A stretch of DNA of 64,000 nucleotides from contig JAUCBJ010002074.1 of assembly GCA_032718475.1 (NCBI GenBank), positions 35,027-99,026 of the forward strand. The letters are read 5' to 3'. The position numbers and the translations under genes were made by a program. The notes under the pieces are model-generated. The model was not told where the DNA came from and made no database searches. It was given only the letters and a program-made list of their open reading frames with translations. Source of the DNA: Nemertoderma westbladi (taxonomy: Eukaryota > Xenacoelomorpha > Nemertodermatida > Nemertodermatidae). This document shows positions 1-9,771 of the stretch, one piece after another (the stretch's first letter is position 1; each line of letters starts with the position of its first letter).

Positions 1-104
1 GATATCAACGAGAAAGCTTTCAAGGACAACGAGGAAGGAGTCATTCTCGACGAGATATCAACGATAAAGCTTTCAAGGACAACGAGGAAGGAGTCATTCT
101 CGAC
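1..104. repeat. two tandem copies of a 53-bp sequence
   Basis: The sequence starting gatatcaacga at position 1 recurs at 54 with one visible substitution (gagaaag versus gataaag). Both copies end in ctcgac. The plus strand is open here and continues to about 183, but the peptide is not recognised. The array may extend left of the window edge. It could be the edge of another tandem array or of a mobile element. Confidence 0.7.
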
Positions 105-310
105 CCCAAAGCCCAAGTTAATATTACAAATCAAAAAACAAAACGAACAATACATATTACTTTAATCATTAATGAAAAATAAAAATTTCTTTAGACTGAC
201 GGCATGCATTGCTACTGGTATTGCTTATATGCAAAAGCCCTATTATTACACCTGCCTACACTGTCTGACTTGCTAATATTTTGATATTATATATATTATA
301 TAACTGTACA
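105..310 (+). other. probable 5' flank or 5' UTR of LINE copy A
   Basis: AT-rich sequence directly upstream of the ORF1 start at 311. No gene is visible. The true 5' end of the LINE is not marked by any signal I can read, so this may be partly host DNA. Confidence 0.35.
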
Positions 311-1176
311 ATGGCGGATGAGTTTCTCCGCTTACAAAGCGAGGTCTTATCTCTGATAAGGAACATTAAATCAAAAAGAGGTGTAAACGCCAATGATGAA
401 CAAACACTAACAGACAACCTACTTGCGATGAATGCTCTCTACACCATTGCGTTGGGTAAACTGACCGATGTGCAACGAGAATTAATAGACTCGAAGGACA
501 AACTTGTTACCATGACAGCGAATACGCCAATGGTTGATAATACGCACCAACCTAGCAGTCATTCAAACACCCGGGGCCAGGCCCAGGAGCCTACTGCCCG
601 CATGCCCGGCGCGCCGACTACCGGTACTTCATATGCGTCGATGGTTGTTCGCACTCGCCTGCTCCGACCAGGCAACGACGGTTGGACGACGGGCGGACCT
701 AAACGTCGCGAACCCCAGCGGATCGGGATGAAGTCGGGAACTGGTCTCGATGTAAGTCCTCCAACGGTAAACGCACCAACTAGTCCCCAACTAGCCCACA
801 TCTATATCGGCAGATTCAAACGTTCCGTCAACGAAAACCACATTAAACAATACTTGGAGAGAGAAGGCCTACCATTCCAGGATGTCGTACCGGTCCCGCG
901 GCTGATCCCGCTGGGTGAGTCCGGGAACGATACGCCGGCGTCGGGTACAATCGCGTTCCATCTGAATGCAAACAGGACGACAGGGATCGTCTTATGAACC
1001 CCGAGAACTGGCAGAACGGGGTTCTCATCCGGAACTACGCGCTCACAAACGCGGAATGAACCTCTCTTGGATTGAAACCTCGGGTCAGGGATAATGATCG
1101 AGCTAGCGGAGTCGAGGTTAATATCGACCCGGAAATTCGAGCTGGTCCTGGCGCTAACGACCCCACAATGGATTGA
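311..1176 (+). pseudogene. LINE copy A ORF1 (RNA-binding-type protein), broken
   Basis: The likely start is the ATG at 311 (MADEF...) rather than the upstream ATG at 281, because residues from 311 align with the ORF1 of the second LINE copy near 50.3 kb. The N-terminal 70 residues look like a coiled coil. A proline/threonine-rich linker follows, then a compact domain beginning HIYIGRF (matching HVYVGRV in the other copy) that resembles the RNA-binding part of LINE ORF1 proteins. The frame is broken: the first frame stops at 995-997, while homology continues one frame over from the ATG at 994, so a small indel lies near 960-993. A TGA at 1057-1059 replaces a codon that is CGC (Arg) in the other copy. 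The restored frame ends at the TGA at 1174-1176, exactly in frame with ORF2. Non-functional in this copy. Confidence 0.75.
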
Positions 1177-1298
1177 CAAACAAACTCTGTGATATCGATT
1201 AAAGACTCGGACATAAACCTGCCAGAAAACAGGACAATATTGTGTTGCTCTGGATGTAAAAAGGTATACCGGTATAAAGCAAGCCTTGGGAAACATTA
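1177..1298 (+). CDS. LINE copy A ORF2, 5' segment with C2HC zinc finger
   Basis: Directly after the TGA at 1174-1176 the same frame stays open to the LTR insertion. It encodes a C2HC finger: Cys-x2-Cys-x12-His-x3-Cys, with the motif YRYKASLGKH between the metal ligands. The last cysteine is encoded on the far side of the insertion (13829 region). No in-frame ATG was seen between the TGA and the finger. This piece precedes the endonuclease domain at 13.9 kb. The same finger in the other LINE copy has lost its first cysteine. Confidence 0.65.
1294..1298. other. target-site duplication of the LTR element, left copy
   Basis: The sequence catta lies immediately before the LTR start tgtaaaag. The same five bases follow the right LTR at 13821-13825. 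A 5-bp duplication is usual for BEL/Pao-type integration. Confidence 0.9.
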
Positions 1299-2536
1299 TG
1301 TAAAAGCCTTTGCTGAATTGCCCCGTTATTTTTATTATCTTTTACATTAAAATACTCTGTAGTTGATTTAATAAGTGTAAGAGACCGTATTATTGCTGTA
1401 TCGGTGTTTTTAGAGGATCTAAGACCTATTTCCTCCGTATGTGTACTGTGAAAGGCATATTTTATGATTCTATGGCAATTCGTGACGCAAAGGGGTGATA
1501 ACTACTCTTGAACAGTAGTTACTATGACTACGGTTAACAGCTGACATTCATACGTGTTGATTTCCTTTGTTCTACGGCGTCTCTCAGTTCAGTCAGCCAA
1601 TTAGAGCGTTTTTGTGGCTCCTTGTACAGAAAATTTCCGAGAAATGACGCAATGCCTATGTGCAGTGTTTACATTCAGTCCTGAGCAAAAGAAAGAACGG
1701 CTTGGAAGTATTTTGTGCTTTACTGTTTTTAGTCTTACACTAGTAGGTTTAATTACAAGGACATATATCCTTTAACTACCTGACTCATGGAATCACTGCT
1801 GACTGATCATACATGCTGACTGCTGAAACATTGCAAACTCATAACAATCAGTGTTTTCATTGTTGTTTTATACTGCTATTTACCGTCAGTTCTTCATAAT
1901 ATGGTTGATGAATAATTATATTTGGAATAACGATAAATAACCCCGAAACCCAATATTCTTGATATACCGAAGGTAAGAGAGAAGGGTTACAGATAAACGA
2001 TTGTGACTTATGTTAAAGTGGTTTGAAGTGAATCTAATGTTATTTGATAGACCCTACATGAGTCAGTCTGTGTTCCTTTTATATGTGACTAAAATCAGTG
2101 AAGATTGGCAGATTAGTGTGCAGTATTGTGCAGCATTGTGTATGAGTGAGTCTGTTAAAGAAGCAATTCCTAAAGAATGCGCCATATATGTGAATTATAA
2201 TTAAGCCATGTCGTTGTGAGTAGTTTAAGTCATAACTCTGTTTATATAGATAGGGCGCCACGTCCTAAAGGAACTGTTAATATTACCGAAGGTGAATAAT
2301 ATTGTCAGAGATTATATAGTACTGTCAGTCGAATAATACATTAGGCTTACATAGCAATAAAATTAAACCGTCGAACCCAATCTCCCGGGAATATCCAGCG
2401 GGTGAATGATCGCGCACAGATTGGTTTCGACTAGTGTAGTGAATCAAATACTTGTCATAGACTAAAAACCGATTTAATATCTAGAAGACATCTTAATTTG
2501 GTGGGTTAAACTGCCAAAGGTCTGAAAGCGCGAACA
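1299..2536 (+). repeat. 5' LTR (1,238 bp)
   Basis: Starts tgtaaaagcc and ends gcgcgaaca, the TG...CA ends of an LTR. It repeats at 12583-13820 with a constant offset of 11,284 bp, so there is no net indel. One difference was seen on reading: A at 1501 versus G at 12785. A 64-codon open frame occurs in both copies at the same place and is not considered a gene. The promoter and polyadenylation site are expected here but cannot be placed with confidence. Confidence 0.95.
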
Positions 2537-4710
2537 TTAAAGGATATAGCTTCTTTATTGCAGTAAGCAATAAAGTCGAAAGTACCGGTCGACCGGTAAC
2601 CAGTAGGCCTGACTGCCTGATCATCCGGACCGGTACCTACAACAGTACAGGTACAGCAGTATTATTCGATTTGATTATATATGCCGGTAGGTCTTAATAA
2701 TTAATCGGGGACGCCTGGTTTTTATTGGGATTTTACTTAGGCCTATTTCTGTCAGTTTTATTTGTTTGTAGGCCAGTATTGAACAGAAGGCATGTAAACC
2801 TGATCAGATTGTGCAGACGATTTGTAGGCTGAGCTGTTGTCTGATTGCTGTTAAGTCTGAACGGATTGCAGTGTGTGTAGATCACCTGTCCGATTAAGTA
2901 CGGTTAGGAAGTAGGGGCAGCGAACGCGGTAAGGTAAACCCCCAACTAAAGAATAAGTCGCACTACTGGGTTAGAGCGCATACTCCCTAATCATTTCGGA
3001 GTCTGCATGTCCTGTAGTTTATTTAGGCTTGAGAGTAGTCTGCCATCGTTTAGTCTGTACTTTGTTTGTGTAAGTCTGTACGGGTAGCGTATAATTTTAT
3101 TTAAATAATTTGTAGGCTGGATAGTTGTCTGGCTGTTATTAAGTCTGAACGGATTGCCGCGTGTGTAGATCATCTGTCCGATTAAGTACGATTAGGCAGT
3201 AGGGGCAGCGAACGCTGTAAGGTAAACCCCCAACTAAAGAATAAGTCGCACTACTGGGTTAGAGCGCATACTCCCTAATCATTTCGGAGTCTGCATATAC
3301 CGTAGTTTGTTTAGGCTTGATAGTAGTCTGTCAGTGTTCGGTCTGTATTTTGTTTGAGTAGTTTGTACGCGTAGCGTAATATTTATTATTCAGAGTTTAT
3401 GCGATTATTCGCAACATTCAAGTCCCCAAGTTTGTTCCTACAGTAATTGTGTTTGTTATACATACCGCTATAGTTAAATTAACCTCGGTACTACACGGGC
3501 TGCTTGGCGTAGGTAAAGACTGGTGATTTTGTGCATCGGTCACTCCAGCAGATGCCGTGGTTCTTTTAGCTGTTCAAGTATATTTAATTACTGATTATCT
3601 GTTGTACAAGTACTCGTACCTAATTTAGGGTTTAGTGTACAGTGCTTTCCGAGAATAATTAGTGTAGGCATTATATTTGTGTTGTAAAGTGGTTGATAGG
3701 CACATTCGATTAGCTCTATTAACTTCTAGGTAGGAACATTCCGTGATACATAACGTAGAACCTATAGCGATACGGCTATAGGTCGTCAGGCGGTGGTATT
3801 TTCCTATCTGGACAACGCAGTGTATTTACTACTACTTATTATTTCAAATACCGTAGTACCCTGTCCGTTGTAATAACCGGTTTTCTAACCCTTTGTTAGG
3901 CTGGTTTGTAGACTTCTTGTAAAATTACCCTAAAAATTCGTATTTGTGTTTTTGTAAATTTTTGTGTTTATTTAGAGATTGTAATCTCAACCCGAATTGT
4001 ACGTAATTTGTAGTATTAAGTAACTTAGGTAAATTAGTATTATTTGTTTTAGTGTCCTGTACGTAACACTTCACTGAAAGCGCACCGCTTTGTGTAGTGA
4101 TTACTCCCCAGAAATAATAACATTTATTTCAAACATTGACAAAACCCATTAAAACGGGTATATATATATTATAAATCAAATCTAACGATTTATAAATCGT
4201 AGGCCTACCATACAACCATTAGGTCTCAATATCAGTTGGATTACTGCTCAAATAACGGTAATAAAGTAAGTAAAGTAACAAAGTAACCCTAAAGTAACAG
4301 AAATTCAATTATTTGAAATAATTGATATACCGGTATTTACGATAGGCCTATTATCTTTATTTCTATAAATCTAGGCTGAAATTATACCGGTACTTGTAAT
4401 TAATTCTATTTCAGAATTATATATCCTACAAACTGTAAGCTGTATACCGGTATTCCGATAGGCCTATTATATATTTATATATATTTGTGCTAAAATTATA
4501 CCGGTATTCTGTGATAAACCTAGTCTGTAATAATACTTATATAGTTATATATACTATAAGTATACCGGTATTCTAATATATTATATATATATCACGCTAC
4601 ACTGAGTAGCAGTAACGGTAATTAATTACTAGGCTAGCAGTTCATACTGAGTTACTAGACTTGCTTAGACTGTAATATAGCAGTAGGCATTCAACTGTAC
4701 ATACCTAGTC
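2537..4710 (+). other. 2.2-kb untranslated leader of the LTR element
   Basis: No convincing coding region. It holds an imperfect 288-bp tandem duplication (about 2824-3400) and, from about 4330 to 4580, five copies of a palindrome-rich motif built on taccggta, often followed by a taggccta-type palindrome. The leader is long for a retroelement. Packaging or dimerisation signals would be expected here, but none can be shown. Confidence 0.6.
2824..3400 (+). repeat. 288-bp imperfect tandem duplication in the LTR-element leader
   Basis: Two copies offset by 288 bp, for example gattaagtac at 2892 and at 3180. The stretch around ggtaaacccccaactaaag, followed by gcatactccctaatcatttc, is almost unchanged between copies (about 100 bp), while the rest has diverged. 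The strongly conserved core suggests either recent gene conversion or constraint. Confidence 0.8.
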
Positions 4711-7700
4711 ATGTCTGATACTATGCAGAACCTGTCAGACAGTTTATTAGATGTAACTATCTGTGACTCAGATAGAGACGTACAACCGTCTGGTCGTAAA
4801 TCCAGTTCACCTCCCACTGTGAGAAAGGTCATCCCTCCAGTAGTAATAACAGAACCTAGGCTGGTCCAACATCGTAGGTCTATCATAGGCACTCGAGCTC
4901 AGGTCAAGCGGGACCAAAAGGCAGCGGAACAGCAACAACCCACTAGTCAAGAACTTATTCCTCAGCGGCCCAGCAGCTCCAGTAGTGAGGATACTGTAGA
5001 GCTGACACCCGAGAGCGGAGCAGAGGTGACGGATGCGGTTTATACGGATCCCCTTCTCATCCTTCCTGCAGCCGTGCTCGCTGGGTTATTGATCGCGGTG
5101 GAAGAACACCAGATCGATTGGGCGAGAAGTCAACGGTCAACTAGAGATAGCTACGCGGGATACACTAGTGAAGAACTGAAGTCTATTGTCGAGTCGCAAT
5201 GGAACTTCCCCGGACCCGGACTCCCGTTTGATTTATCAGAAGCTGCCTGGGAAGACATACACCGGATGGGAGTAGCCAAGGAAACCATCGATCCAGCTGT
5301 ATGGAAGAGGTCAGCAGCCGGATACGCACAGGGATTCTTCAGCTCTATGGAGCGAGTAGAAAGACAACTGTTTAAACAACCTCAAGGACCTCAAGAGCAG
5401 GGATCGCTGCTTTATCAAGTTAGAGAAAGAGTTCTACGAATTAGGCTAATCTTATCCGCCTTTGAGGAGGCTTCTAAAAGAAGACAAGACACGTCGTTGC
5501 AAGTTGCCGTAAAGACTTGGTTTCAACGGGTGAGTCGCCAGGTTCAAGGAGCAGCTCAGTGGAAGGCTCAGTTGGAGGAGCGCTCAACCCATGGAGAATC
5601 AACAGACGCTACTTTTTCCCAAGTGGAAAGTGAAGCGACGGCAGAGAAACCGCATAAGAAGGATGCCATTGATATCTATCTGTCAGACTATCAGCGTTTT
5701 GTGGGAGATGAAGAGTTGAGGAGAAGGCTAGAGGGACTTAGCCCTAATAGCGAAGGAGCCAAACTTGTGTTAGATGCGATTGATGTGGATAGGTTAGCGG
5801 CGAACCAAGCTAAATTCGATGAACAACTCCGCATCGCTAGAGAAAGGGAAGAACAAGTAAGGAAAAAGCGTATAGAAGACAGAAAGATAGCAGCAGTGGC
5901 AGAGGCAGAACGAAAAGCGGCAGCGGCAGAGGCAAAAGCGGCAGCGGCAGCGGCAAAAGCGGCAGCAGTGGCGGAAGCAGAACGAACAGTGGCGGAAGCA
6001 GAACGAAAAGCGGCAGCGGCAGCGGCAAAAGCGGCAGCAGTGGCGGAAGCAGAACGAAAAGCGGCAGCGGCAGAGGCAAAAGCGGCAGCAGCCGAGGCAA
6101 AAGCGGCAGCAGTGGCGGAAGTAGAACGAAAAGCGGCTGAAGAGATCATCCAACTGGAGTTGGAAAATCTTCAAGAGAAGCAAGACGACTTCAGTAAACA
6201 GTTAGCAGCTAGTAATATGCAGATGATGAGTCGATCTACTCCCAAAAGACAAGGGTATACCTCATCTGAGGAAGGCGATACCACTGACACTGAAGGCGGA
6301 AGAAATCGATCTCGCCTAAGCAGACGTAAAAGAACATTCCACCGGCAGAAATTGCCTGATTTGCCTCCAGCTGTTAGAAGGCAACTAAATAACACCAACT
6401 TAGGTAGTACTGAGCCCACAGACCAAATAATTAAAATAGAAAGACTCCCTACTATAGTAGATGAGCCTGAAATAATTAGGCCTGTTCTTGAAATCACCCC
6501 TTCGGTGATAGACATACCTGTGCTCCCTGAGACTACCTCTAAATTCCCTTTGCATAGCACTAAGCTACCTGTGCCCCGTAGAACTGCCCCGGATACAGTT
6601 CAGGTCCTGGACCCCGAGCGAATTATTCATAATTTGTCGCCCGTTGTCCCTCGTCCGCCCGCTACGACGTTGGCGGATCCCGCTTCGGCGGTTGATTGGG
6701 TAGACGAGAGACGGCGGGGTATGGATATTCTCCTCGGAGAGATGAAGGAGAATCGGATACGCTCCTCCCAACAGGTCCGAGAGTTGGAAGGGACTGTCCA
6801 ACATTTAAAGGGAACAGTGAGGGAAAGCAAGTTAGAGTTGCAAGTAGTGCAGCAAAATATCGCGCTAGAGCGCGATAAATTAGTAAATTTACAAAAGGGT
6901 ATACCACCACCCCCTGTAACAATGTGTCAACCCGTTAGGTCTGAAGTATCTCATGCGCAAGGTGTGGAGCCTACACGCATCTATACTGCTAGCGAAGTAG
7001 AAACTCCTATAGTGAACCCTATTAAGGGTAATTATAGACCTGTTGATAGTGATATTCCCTATAGAACTGATCATAATCCGAGAAATTTATATACCGATAA
7101 CTCGATATTAAATAGCACGATGGCCCAAGAAAGTTTTACTCGTCAAATGGCTAGAACCGAAGCCCGGCAAGCGGTAAAGGTTGGAGAGATCGTTAAGTTC
7201 AATGGAGATGAGATGAAATGGTTACCTTTTAATGAATATTACAAAGATAACATACAGAACTCCGTACTATCTAATGGAGAAAAACTTAGATACCTCATCG
7301 AGTGCTTGGAAGGATCTCCCAAGTTAATGGCGTTAAGGTTTATTGGACATCCAGACGGATTAAGACAAGTTTGGGATACACTAAACATCAGGTATGGTAA
7401 TAGGAATAACATAGCTGGGTATTTGTATGCAAAGTTGGTAGCGCCCCGAAAGTTTATTAGCAGCGGGATTATAGAGTTTTCCGATGAAATTCAGGAGATC
7501 TGCAGACAATTAGATTGGCTAGGTAAGTCTCATGAGTATCAGAGTGCTATGGTTATTAGAGCAGTGGCTTCTGCTTTACCGAAGGGTGGAGTAGGTACAC
7601 GCTGGGATAAGAAAGTGTTATATATGATGGAACAACAACAACGAGACCCTACCATGGCTGATCTCATGTCATTCTTGGATAGCGAGGTGAAATTACAGCT

Positions 7701-9771
7701 CCTAAGGCAGTCCAGAGAGAAGACATTGGAAAACAAGGTAAGTGAGAAACCCGTTTCTAGGAGAAGGGTAACACCAGTATGTTATACCGACGATGGTGAA
7801 AGCCAAACTTCTCAAGGAGAGGACAGCGGGAAAGACACTGACAGATCTTATTATGTCAATAAAATGCCTAAAGATCAGGTAAGTAAATCCAAGTCTCGAC
7901 CCAATGACAGAAGGGAACCGGTACAAAAAACCCTTCCTACGTCTCCTAAAAGAATTCAGGTGAGAAAGCCCGAGGAAAGAACAAGTGTGCACCACATAGC
8001 ACAGGTTAAAGTAAGTAACATCAAGCCGAAATGTGTGCTGTGCGACGGGCCCCACCGTTTAAATGCGTGTGATAAATTCCTGAGGAAATCACTCGAGGAT
8101 AGACGTGAAGTCATGTGGGATAAGCGGTTGTGTTATAATTGCCTCAGACGTGGACACCAACGGCGAACCTGTAACTCCGACGCAAGGTGTGCAAAGTGCG
8201 GCGCAAAACATCATATCTTGTTGCACACGGAATTCGAACGAAACAGCCCGAGTCAGGTAAGTGAGTCCGAACTACATGTCCAATTCAGTGATGTGAACGA
8301 CACTGATCAATCTGAGATGGAAGGATTCTATACGGACGAGTTCTCCGACCAAAACGAATCCTGTTACCTAATAAACACCACCGCAGTGTATCGAGCACTC
8401 GTGTATGAGAAAGACACAGACAGCGACTTTACTCTAACTACTTCTGAACGACAACCACCTTGGAAAGAGACATCTTCCAATGTAGGGATCCGAGAGTTTC
8501 CTGTGGTGCAAGTAAGGGTTCACGGACCTAAGAGGAGTTATGTAGTGAACGCCCTCCTGGACTCCGGCAGCACAGGAACATTCATCGATAAAGAGTTAGC
8601 CGAAGATATATTTGCTGGACAACCCAAGTTCCAAACTAAGCTCAATATGTCAGGCATTATGCAAGTTTGGAAATCTACAATAACAGCTGATTATTATGTC
8701 GGAGCGTTGTCCACCCCCCAGGACGAACTAGGAGAACATAGCATCAGGTCAGTGAAAATGGTGGCTATAAAGAACTTCGCTACTACTCAAGCAGACCTTT
8801 ATAATTGGGACGAGGATGAGAGCATCCAACATCTTAACATACCTCGATTCCAGACTGATTATCCTGGAGTGCAAATACTCATCGGCCAAAACGCGCATGA
8901 GGCGCTGGAGACATTAGAGAAACGGCCTGCTCAACCGCAGCCACTACAGACCTATGCGGTAAGAACTAGAGTAGGTTGGTACCTTACTGGACCTTCCGGT
9001 AGAACGCTCAGGGAAAGACTGCTTCAAGATCGCGTCTGCCAGATGAGTGAATGGGAAGATGATACTAGTGAGGGAGACGACCCAACTGAGGGAACACCAC
9101 ACTCCTCAGATAATGACAATCTTAGCTCCAATGTAGATCAATGGAGATATTACCCCAAGAAGTTTAATCCAACGGACATCGCTTCCAGAGGAGCAACTCC
9201 TCAAGAACTGACAGATACTACAGACCGATTAGGTGAACCCGACTTCCTGAGTAAGGAGAATGAATGGCCTCCCCATCTTACTCCGACTGAGATTATACCA
9301 GCCAAGGGAGCGGAGAAAGTCGAACCTGAAACCCGGACGTGTGGATCGGAGTTATTTGAACCCGGGATAGATCTGTCGGTATTACATGTTGCCAGGGACG
9401 ACGCCGTGGATCTGGGCCTCCCCACCGCGAGTGGATCCTTCATGAAGATCAGAGAGAGCGATTGGAGCTCTGGAACATCAGACGTCTCGCAGGGACTCTC
9501 ACCTCTCCTGCAGAGAGCGACGGACCACTATAGCTCCTGGAATCGGCTTTGTGACGCCGTCATCTACTTTGAGCGATGTTTCTATCGTCACTATTCCAGG
9601 ACGAAGAGGAAACCTGGAATTGTATTCAGGATGCAGCGACTCAATCACCCAGTCGGTCGTTTGTGTTTATCGGAAGGGAATGGAGGACTCTCCGGAAACT
9701 GTGGAAGGCAAGATTCTCTTCCCACGACCACCTCCCTAATCCTTCAAACATCTAGGGACTCCATAACGTAA
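4711..9771 (+). CDS. gag-protease polyprotein of the BEL/Pao element, with RT/RNase H lost
   Basis: A 1,686-residue open frame from the ATG at 4711. Domains in order: an N-terminal region of about 390 residues of unknown fold; an Ala/Glu/Lys-rich helical stretch at about 391-480 made of repeats such as AERKAAAAEAKAAAA; a gag domain of DUF1759 type at about 820-1000; zinc knuckles at about 1105-1175, including CYNCLRRGHQRRTC (C-x2-C-x4-H-x4-C); and a retropepsin-like protease with catalytic Asp1284 in DSGSTGTFI. Residues from about 1478 (WRYYPKKFNPTDIASRG) match the end of BEL RNase H, and DHYSSWNRL near the end matches the start of the integrase region. The roughly 700-800 residues normally between protease and this point are missing, yet the frame is kept. 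The last about 50 residues may be out of the ancestral frame. It could supply gag and protease but cannot reverse-transcribe. Confidence 0.85.
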   Translation: MSDTMQNLSDSLLDVTICDSDRDVQPSGRKSSSPPTVRKVIPPVVITEPRLVQHRRSIIGTRAQVKRDQKAAEQQQPTSQELIPQRPSSSSSEDTVELTPESGAEVTDAVYTDPLLILPAAVLAGLLIAVEEHQIDWARSQRSTRDSYAGYTSEELKSIVESQWNFPGPGLPFDLSEAAWEDIHRMGVAKETIDPAVWKRSAAGYAQGFFSSMERVERQLFKQPQGPQEQGSLLYQVRERVLRIRLILSAFEEASKRRQDTSLQVAVKTWFQRVSRQVQGAAQWKAQLEERSTHGESTDATFSQVESEATAEKPHKKDAIDIYLSDYQRFVGDEELRRRLEGLSPNSEGAKLVLDAIDVDRLAANQAKFDEQLRIAREREEQVRKKRIEDRKIAAVAEAERKAAAAEAKAAAAAAKAAAVAEAERTVAEAERKAAAAAAKAAAVAEAERKAAAAEAKAAAAEAKAAAVAEVERKAAEEIIQLELENLQEKQDDFSKQLAASNMQMMSRSTPKRQGYTSSEEGDTTDTEGGRNRSRLSRRKRTFHRQKLPDLPPAVRRQLNNTNLGSTEPTDQIIKIERLPTIVDEPEIIRPVLEITPSVIDIPVLPETTSKFPLHSTKLPVPRRTAPDTVQVLDPERIIHNLSPVVPRPPATTLADPASAVDWVDERRRGMDILLGEMKENRIRSSQQVRELEGTVQHLKGTVRESKLELQVVQQNIALERDKLVNLQKGIPPPPVTMCQPVRSEVSHAQGVEPTRIYTASEVETPIVNPIKGNYRPVDSDIPYRTDHNPRNLYTDNSILNSTMAQESFTRQMARTEARQAVKVGEIVKFNGDEMKWLPFNEYYKDNIQNSVLSNGEKLRYLIECLEGSPKLMALRFIGHPDGLRQVWDTLNIRYGNRNNIAGYLYAKLVAPRKFISSGIIEFSDEIQEICRQLDWLGKSHEYQSAMVIRAVASALPKGGVGTRWDKKVLYMMEQQQRDPTMADLMSFLDSEVKLQLLRQSREKTLENKVSEKPVSRRRVTPVCYTDDGESQTSQGEDSGKDTDRSYYVNKMPKDQVSKSKSRPNDRREPVQKTLPTSPKRIQVRKPEERTSVHHIAQVKVSNIKPKCVLCDGPHRLNACDKFLRKSLEDRREVMWDKRLCYNCLRRGHQRRTCNSDARCAKCGAKHHILLHTEFERNSPSQVSESELHVQFSDVNDTDQSEMEGFYTDEFSDQNESCYLINTTAVYRALVYEKDTDSDFTLTTSERQPPWKETSSNVGIREFPVVQVRVHGPKRSYVVNALLDSGSTGTFIDKELAEDIFAGQPKFQTKLNMSGIMQVWKSTITADYYVGALSTPQDELGEHSIRSVKMVAIKNFATTQADLYNWDEDESIQHLNIPRFQTDYPGVQILIGQNAHEALETLEKRPAQPQPLQTYAVRTRVGWYLTGPSGRTLRERLLQDRVCQMSEWEDDTSEGDDPTEGTPHSSDNDNLSSNVDQWRYYPKKFNPTDIASRGATPQELTDTTDRLGEPDFLSKENEWPPHLTPTEIIPAKGAEKVEPETRTCGSELFEPGIDLSVLHVARDDAVDLGLPTASGSFMKIRESDWSSGTSDVSQGLSPLLQRATDHYSSWNRLCDAVIYFERCFYRHYSRTKRKPGIVFRMQRLNHPVGRLCLSEGNGGLSGNCGRQDSLPTTTSLILQTSRDSIT

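Noticed and set aside
2010-2204. 64-codon frame present in both LTRs
   Set aside because: Identical only because the LTRs are identical; short, with no recognised motif.
2537-2560. tRNA primer-binding site after the 5' LTR
   Set aside because: The sequence starts ttaaagg rather than TGG, and no match to a tRNA 3' end can be argued by eye.
5691-6183. Antisense alanine- or cysteine-rich frames opposite the gag helix region
   Set aside because: Shadows of the repetitive gcg/gca codons of gag on the opposite strand.
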